Source of the DNA: Cyclobacteriaceae bacterium
Lineage (GTDB): Bacteria; Bacteroidota; Bacteroidia; Cytophagales; Cyclobacteriaceae
Length of the DNA stretch: 11,221 nt
Assembly (NCBI GenBank): GCA_028289505.1
Contig: JANQPK010000179.1
Span: 1-11,221, forward strand
Reading direction: 5' to 3'
The position numbers and the translations under genes are program-made. The notes under the pieces were generated by a model. It was not told the origin of the DNA. It did no database searches and saw nothing but the letters and a program-made list of their open reading frames with translations. Below are positions 7,340 through 11,221 of the stretch, in pieces; position 1 is the first letter of the stretch; the number at the start of each line of letters is the position of its first letter.

Positions 7340-8548
7340 CTACTGCGATTTTCCCCGGCCCGCTACCGGCCAGACCTCCTGCACCTCTTCACCGGCATAT
7401 ACATGGTAGTTATCGTATAGGTTAATGGTTGGATCACAATGGGAGATCAAAAGTAAAAGTTTATCTCCAACTAAAATTTCTTTGGATGGATCGGTCAATT
7501 TAAGTATGCCATGTTCATCTCCGGCGAAACTGTATTCCACACCGGTGATATCTTTGAGCTGAGGTTTCTTGTCCTTGGAAAAGGATTTGCCGCCAGCATC
7601 TATGGTAATGCTACCTGGTTGTGGTTGACTAATGGCAGTCGACAACACATACAATGAAGGCTCAAAATCCGTGTAGAGCGCTCCCGCTTTACCTCCGATC
7701 ATTAAATAATCAACATCCATAAACAGATAACTTCCAGCCTGAATATCAGTAACTCCTTCCAGGGCAGCATCTATTGAATAGGTTCCGGTTCCTCCTACAC
7801 TTAGAATGGGCTCTTGATAACCAGCTTTCATGATTTCCTTTTTCAATTGTTGTGCAGGTGCCAGGGCCTTCTCCGAAGCCTCTTTCCGGTGGTCGAATCC
7901 TCTCACATGTTGAACAGGCCCTGCATAAGCTTGTATCCCGTAAAACCTCAAGTTAGAACTCCTGTCAATGGCTTTCAATAGGTCCATTGCAGGTTTCCCA
8001 TGGTCTATCCCGGTGCGTATCCATCCCAAGCGCAGATCTATCATCACACTCAGATCCACTCCTGCTGCTTTGGCAGCCTCATTGAGGTCTCTGACATTTT
8101 CCTGCCTGTCAACCACTAGACGGATCCGGTCACTTTGACTGGCCAAGGCCATAACTCGTTTGATCTTGTCCGCTGTTACTATGGGTGAGGTAATGAGTAT
8201 GTCTTGCAAGCCTCCAGCTAACATAACCTCCGCTTCGCTTACCTTGGCGGCACATACACCTACCGCTCCGTAGTCCATCTGCATTTTTGCAATGGCAGGA
8301 GATTTGTGGGTCTTGGTATGTGGCCGTAAACCAGCATTAGTAGCTGAAAGAAATGACTTCATTTTTCTCAGGTTACGCTCCATAGCTTCCCGGTCGATCA
8401 AAAGGGCCGGAGTGGGTATATCCCAGATACTTCTAGCCTTAATTACGGTATTTGCCTTGCTCCAGGCGATTTGAGATGGACCGATAACACTGATACCAGC
8501 TGTGGTCCACAATGCGCTATGAATGAATTTGCGGCGTGAAGGCTTCAT
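7340..8548 (-). CDS. Tat-signal PLP enzyme of the D-threonine aldolase / D-serine dehydratase (DSD1) family
   Basis: A 402-residue fold-type III PLP enzyme: an alanine racemase-like N-terminal barrel (about 43-270) followed by the D-serine dehydratase-like beta domain (about 295-395). The likely Schiff-base lysine is K79 in RPHTKTHK. The phosphate-binding glycine region is VGGTGT (251-256). The metal site near the C-terminus is SHCDPTINLYD, with H370 and D372. From family knowledge, His-x-Asp is the arrangement in D-threonine aldolases and His-x-Cys that of eukaryotic D-serine dehydratases, so an aldolase-type activity on a D-beta-hydroxy amino acid is the better guess. The N-terminus SRRKFI (4-9) plus a hydrophobic stretch (about 11-28) is a twin-arginine signal, so the holoenzyme is probably exported folded to the periplasm. 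It is transcribed alone, divergent from the FAD oxidoreductase; its stop lies 14 bases from the end of the OmpA-family remnant. Confidence 0.9.
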   Translation of the reverse strand: MKPSRRKFIHSALWTTAGISVIGPSQIAWSKANTVIKARSIWDIPTPALLIDREAMERNLRKMKSFLSATNAGLRPHTKTHKSPAIAKMQMDYGAVGVCAAKVSEAEVMLAGGLQDILITSPIVTADKIKRVMALASQSDRIRLVVDRQENVRDLNEAAKAAGVDLSVMIDLRLGWIRTGIDHGKPAMDLLKAIDRSSNLRFYGIQAYAGPVQHVRGFDHRKEASEKALAPAQQLKKEIMKAGYQEPILSVGGTGTYSIDAALEGVTDIQAGSYLFMDVDYLMIGGKAGALYTDFEPSLYVLSTAISQPQPGSITIDAGGKSFSKDKKPQLKDITGVEYSFAGDEHGILKLTDPSKEILVGDKLLLLISHCDPTINLYDNYHVYAGEEVQEVWPVAGRGKSQ

Positions 8549-8609
8549 GATTCTTGGGATTATCAGTACTTAAGTTAACTAGTTTCAGGTCTATTTAAAA
8601 GAAAGCCTG

Positions 8610-8670
8610 TCATGAGTTAGTGCATGCTCCGAGCAAGCAGGCAACCATGACTCCATGATTTTTTGCTTGC
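8610..8670. promoter_or_regulatory. Repeat-rich core of the divergent intergenic region, possible operator
   Basis: The 182-base gap between the divergent PLP-enzyme and FAD-oxidoreductase genes holds short repeats. GCAAGCA (8633-8639) and TGCTTGC (8664-8670) are inverted copies. CCATGA occurs twice with an 8-base period (8645-8650, 8653-8658). TCATGAGT (8610-8617) is nearly the inverse of ACTCCATGA (8650-8658). Such symmetry between divergent genes can be a regulator-binding site, but arms this short can arise by chance. No clear promoter consensus was found. Confidence 0.25.
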
Positions 8671-8730
8671 CATTGTTTGCAGATAATCAGCCTTAATGCC
8701 ATAATTGCTACGAATTGATTTAATCCACCC

Positions 8731-10995
8731 ATGCAAATCGACAACTCCAAATCGAAACGTGCTCTCAGGACCATACGACAATCTAGCGACCTGGTGGTGG
8801 TTGGAGGCGGACTGGCAGGAGTCTGTTGCGCGCTTACCGCAGCCAGACAGGGAATAGAGGTAGTACTGATTCAGGACCGCCCGGTATTAGGCGGTAATGC
8901 CTCCAGTGAGGTGCGATTATGGGCACTTGGCGCCACTTCTCATATGGGCAATAATAACCGTTGGGCACGCGAAGGTGGGATAATTGATGAATTGGTGGTG
9001 GAAAATATATTTCGCAATCCAGAAGGAAACGCTCTGATCTTTGACACCGTGTTGCTGGAGAAAGTCACCGAAGAAGAGAACATTACGCTATTGTTGAACA
9101 CCGCAGTGTTTGAAATCACTAAATCCTCTTCAGACTCCATCAAAAGCGTCACCGCCTATTGTAGTCAAAATAGCACCACTTACAAATTCGAAGCTCCGTT
9201 ATTTTGCGATGCCTCAGGCGATGGTATTGTGGGATTCCTAGCTGGAGCTGCCTTCCGTATGGGTGCAGAATCAGCTGATGAGTTTAACGAACCTTTTGCC
9301 CCCTCCAAAGAGTATGGCGAACTACTCGGTCATTCCATTTACTTTATGAGTAAGGATGTAGGTAAACCAGTGCGCTTCGTTCCACCAAGCTTTGCTCTGA
9401 AAGATATCACCAAAGTCCCACGTTATCGTAATTTTTCAGTGAAGGACCAGGCTTGTTGGATGTGGTGGATCGAGTATGGAGGGCGCCTGGATACCGTGCA
9501 CGAGACGGAAACCATCAAATGGGAACTATGGAAAGTGGTTTACGGTGTATGGGATTACATCAAGAATTCCGGAAAATTTCCGGAGGCTGCCAATCTTACG
9601 CTTGAATGGGTGGGGCATATACCTGGGAAGCGCGAAAGTCGCAGGTTCGAAGGGCCTTATATGCTGACTCAAGGTGATATCGTTTCACAGAGATCCTTCC
9701 ACGATGCCGTTTCGTTCGGTGGTTGGGCCATAGATATCCATCCGGCTGATGGCGTCTTCTCCGAGAAACCCGGATGCAATCAATGGCATAGCAAGGGGGT
9801 TTACCAAATCCCTTACCGCTGTCTCTTCAGCCGCAATATTGACAATCTTTTTCTGGCAGGTCGCATCATCAGCGCCTCCCACCTGGCATTTGGTTCTACC
9901 AGGGTAATGATGACCTGTGCACACACCGCTCAAGCAGTAGGCGTGGCTGCGGCTTTAGCTATCCAAAACAATTGGAAACCAGCAGACCTGCTAGTAGACG
10001 ACAGGATGCGTGAGCTGCAACAAAGACTGATTCGATCCGGTCAGTATATTCCCGGGATGGATCAGGAGATTAGTACCGATTACCAGCTCAGGGCATCTTC
10101 TGAATTGACTCTGGCTGCCCTTCCATTTAACGGACCCTGGGTTCCTCTGGAGTTCGGTACTGCCCAACTATTACCCTTACCACCAGGACCTATACCGGTG
10201 TTTGAAATTGAAGTGAAGGCAGAAAAATCGCAAAAATTGGAAGTACGGTTGAGAACAAGCACTCTTGCCGGCAACTATACACCAGAGGTTGAGTTAGGAG
10301 CGTTGATCATGGAGTTGGGAGCTGGAGTGCAACGGGTAAAATTGGATTTCAACGCTAGTTTGGATGAACACAGGTACGTTTTTCTCTGTCTGTCAGAGAA
10401 TCCGGAAGTCAGTATTAGATGTAGTGAATCACGCATCACTGGTCTGTTAACCGTATTCAATAAACACAATCGGGCCGTTTCCAACTACGGACGACAGGAA
10501 CCTGACCCGGGAATTGGCTTTGAAGCTTTTGAATTCTGGACCCCAGAGCGTCGTCCGCGGGGATACAACCTGGCCATGACCATTGATCCTCCAATTAAGT
10601 GTTTTGAAGCAGACAATATCCTCAATGGACGTAATAGACCCTACATTCAGCCTAACGCATGGGTAGCCGATCCCAAGGATGCGACTCCGGAGTTGAGTAT
10701 GGACTGGTCCACTCCCAAAGAAATCCGAAAACTGATCATTAATTTCGATACCGATTTTGACCATCCCATGGAAACTTCCATATGGGGGCATCCTGAAAAC
10801 ATCATGCCTTTTGTGGTTCGCGAATATGAGATATTCGATGATTTGGGAAATTGCATTTATCAGAAATCGCAAAACCGCCAAACTCGCAACGAAATTCTTT
10901 TCGAAACCCCAATCACTACCTCCAAACTAGTAATCCGATTCCGACATCCCTCTGAAAATGTACCCGCGGCGGTATTTGGTATTGTTATAAACTGA
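8731..10995 (+). CDS. FAD-dependent oxidoreductase with C-terminal beta-sandwich domains
   Basis: A 754-residue protein of the FAD_oxidored type (Pfam PF12831). The dinucleotide-binding motif VVVGGGLAGVCCALTAA lies at 22-38, and PVLGGNASSEVR (51-62) follows. Other family landmarks are CDASGDGIVGFLAG (159-172), IPGKRESRRFEGPY (297-310) and the C-terminal flavin-binding segment NLFLAGRIISASHLAFGSTR (372-391). After about residue 465 the enzyme core gives way to a beta-rich region (about 470-570), then a discoidin / F5/8-type-like domain (about 610-754), which begins near CFEADNILNGRNRP and contains ELSMDWSTPKEIRKLII. Such appended domains often bind carbohydrate. No signal peptide is present, so it is predicted cytoplasmic, which is curious for a protein with carbohydrate-binding-like domains. 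The substrate is unknown. A sodium:solute symporter gene starts 4 bases after the stop, so import and oxidation of one substrate is likely. Confidence 0.9.
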   Translation: MQIDNSKSKRALRTIRQSSDLVVVGGGLAGVCCALTAARQGIEVVLIQDRPVLGGNASSEVRLWALGATSHMGNNNRWAREGGIIDELVVENIFRNPEGNALIFDTVLLEKVTEEENITLLLNTAVFEITKSSSDSIKSVTAYCSQNSTTYKFEAPLFCDASGDGIVGFLAGAAFRMGAESADEFNEPFAPSKEYGELLGHSIYFMSKDVGKPVRFVPPSFALKDITKVPRYRNFSVKDQACWMWWIEYGGRLDTVHETETIKWELWKVVYGVWDYIKNSGKFPEAANLTLEWVGHIPGKRESRRFEGPYMLTQGDIVSQRSFHDAVSFGGWAIDIHPADGVFSEKPGCNQWHSKGVYQIPYRCLFSRNIDNLFLAGRIISASHLAFGSTRVMMTCAHTAQAVGVAAALAIQNNWKPADLLVDDRMRELQQRLIRSGQYIPGMDQEISTDYQLRASSELTLAALPFNGPWVPLEFGTAQLLPLPPGPIPVFEIEVKAEKSQKLEVRLRTSTLAGNYTPEVELGALIMELGAGVQRVKLDFNASLDEHRYVFLCLSENPEVSIRCSESRITGLLTVFNKHNRAVSNYGRQEPDPGIGFEAFEFWTPERRPRGYNLAMTIDPPIKCFEADNILNGRNRPYIQPNAWVADPKDATPELSMDWSTPKEIRKLIINFDTDFDHPMETSIWGHPENIMPFVVREYEIFDDLGNCIYQKSQNRQTRNEILFETPITTSKLVIRFRHPSENVPAAVFGIVIN

Positions 10996-10999
10996 TCTG

Positions 11000-11221
11000 A
11001 TGCCGGCACTCGATTATATAGTGATTGTGCTATTCGCCTTGATGATCCTGATTGCCGGTATGTCTTTCAGTGGGTCTGGAAAATCCATGAAATCGTACTT
11101 TGCCGCCGGTGGATCCTTGCCATGGTGGCTGAGCGCACTCTCACTTTTTATGAGCTTTTTCTCGGCTGGCACTTTTGTGGTTTGGGGATCCATTGCCTAC
11201 GAATTTGGTTGGGTGGCCATA
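11000..11221 (+). CDS. Sodium:solute symporter (SSS family), N-terminal fragment
   Basis: Only the first 74 codons are in the window; the frame is open to the right edge. The first segment LDYIVIVLFALMILIAGM (4-21) is a membrane helix. It is followed by the SSS hallmark SYFAAGGSLPWWLSALSLFM (32-51) and then FFSAGTFVVWGSIAYEFGW (53-71), matching helices 1 and 2 of the LeuT-fold Na+/solute symporters (Pfam PF00474). The ATG at 11000 is 4 bases after the oxidoreductase stop, so the two genes are almost certainly cotranscribed. Family members import sugars, sugar acids, amino acids or other solutes with sodium; the fragment does not show which. Confidence 0.9.
   Translation, partial: MPALDYIVIVLFALMILIAGMSFSGSGKSMKSYFAAGGSLPWWLSALSLFMSFFSAGTFVVWGSIAYEFGWVAI

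Noticed and set aside
7216..7425. A possible independent small cysteine-rich gene
   Set aside because: Its translation is the C-terminal end of an OmpA domain (KNRRTQFRLV) and continues the upstream remnant after a frame change, so it belongs to the pseudogene.
8676..8709. TTTG at 8676 with AT-rich TAATTGCT near 8702 as a promoter for the FAD oxidoreductase
   Set aside because: The downstream element matches the consensus poorly; one four-base match is expected by chance.
10447..10881. Minus-strand open frame (144 codons) inside the FAD oxidoreductase gene
   Set aside because: It is antisense to the discoidin-like tail, which has a coherent protein pattern; the antisense translation does not.

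Overview
The window looks like a chromosomal segment of a member of the Bacteroidota, probably marine or environmental. The reasons are indirect: start codons lack Shine-Dalgarno sequences, base composition is moderate, and the gene content is typical of that phylum (a lipoprotein with a PVC-type dehydrogenase propeller, azurin-like and ThuA domains; a PD40/OmpA-family remnant; an FAD-dependent oxidoreductase beside a sodium:solute symporter). No RNA gene, CRISPR array, insertion sequence or prophage gene is visible.

Layout. (A) 1-5502, minus strand: a compact four-gene block, in transcription order a Tm-1-like UPF0261 protein (5502-4294), a PEP-hydrolase-like TIM-barrel protein (4258-3398), a cupin (3401-2997, overlapping the previous gene by ATGA) and a large lipoprotein (from 2986, running off the left edge). 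(B) 5576-6804: a small four-helix membrane protein on plus, convergent with and sharing stop-codon bases with an SDR oxidoreductase on minus. (C) about 6899-7326: a decayed plus-strand remnant of a PD40/OmpA-family outer-membrane protein, with several reading-frame changes and at least one large internal loss. (D) 7340-8548, minus: a Tat-signal-bearing PLP enzyme of the D-threonine aldolase / D-serine dehydratase family. (E) 8731-11221, plus: an FAD-dependent oxidoreductase with C-terminal beta-sandwich domains, followed after 4 bases by the start of a sodium:solute symporter that runs off the right edge.

How the genes may work together. Block A is the most interesting part. Its first two proteins correspond to the two halves of the tomato virus-resistance protein Tm-1, which joins a UPF0261-type ATP-binding region to a TIM barrel. 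Here the halves are separate adjacent genes, translationally coupled to a cupin and followed by an exported, copper-dependent-looking oxidoreductase lipoprotein. The likely theme is small-molecule (sugar or organic acid) catabolism with an extracytoplasmic oxidation step, but the substrate cannot be read from the sequence. Block E looks like uptake coupled to cytoplasmic oxidation. Whether A, D and E form one pathway is inference only.
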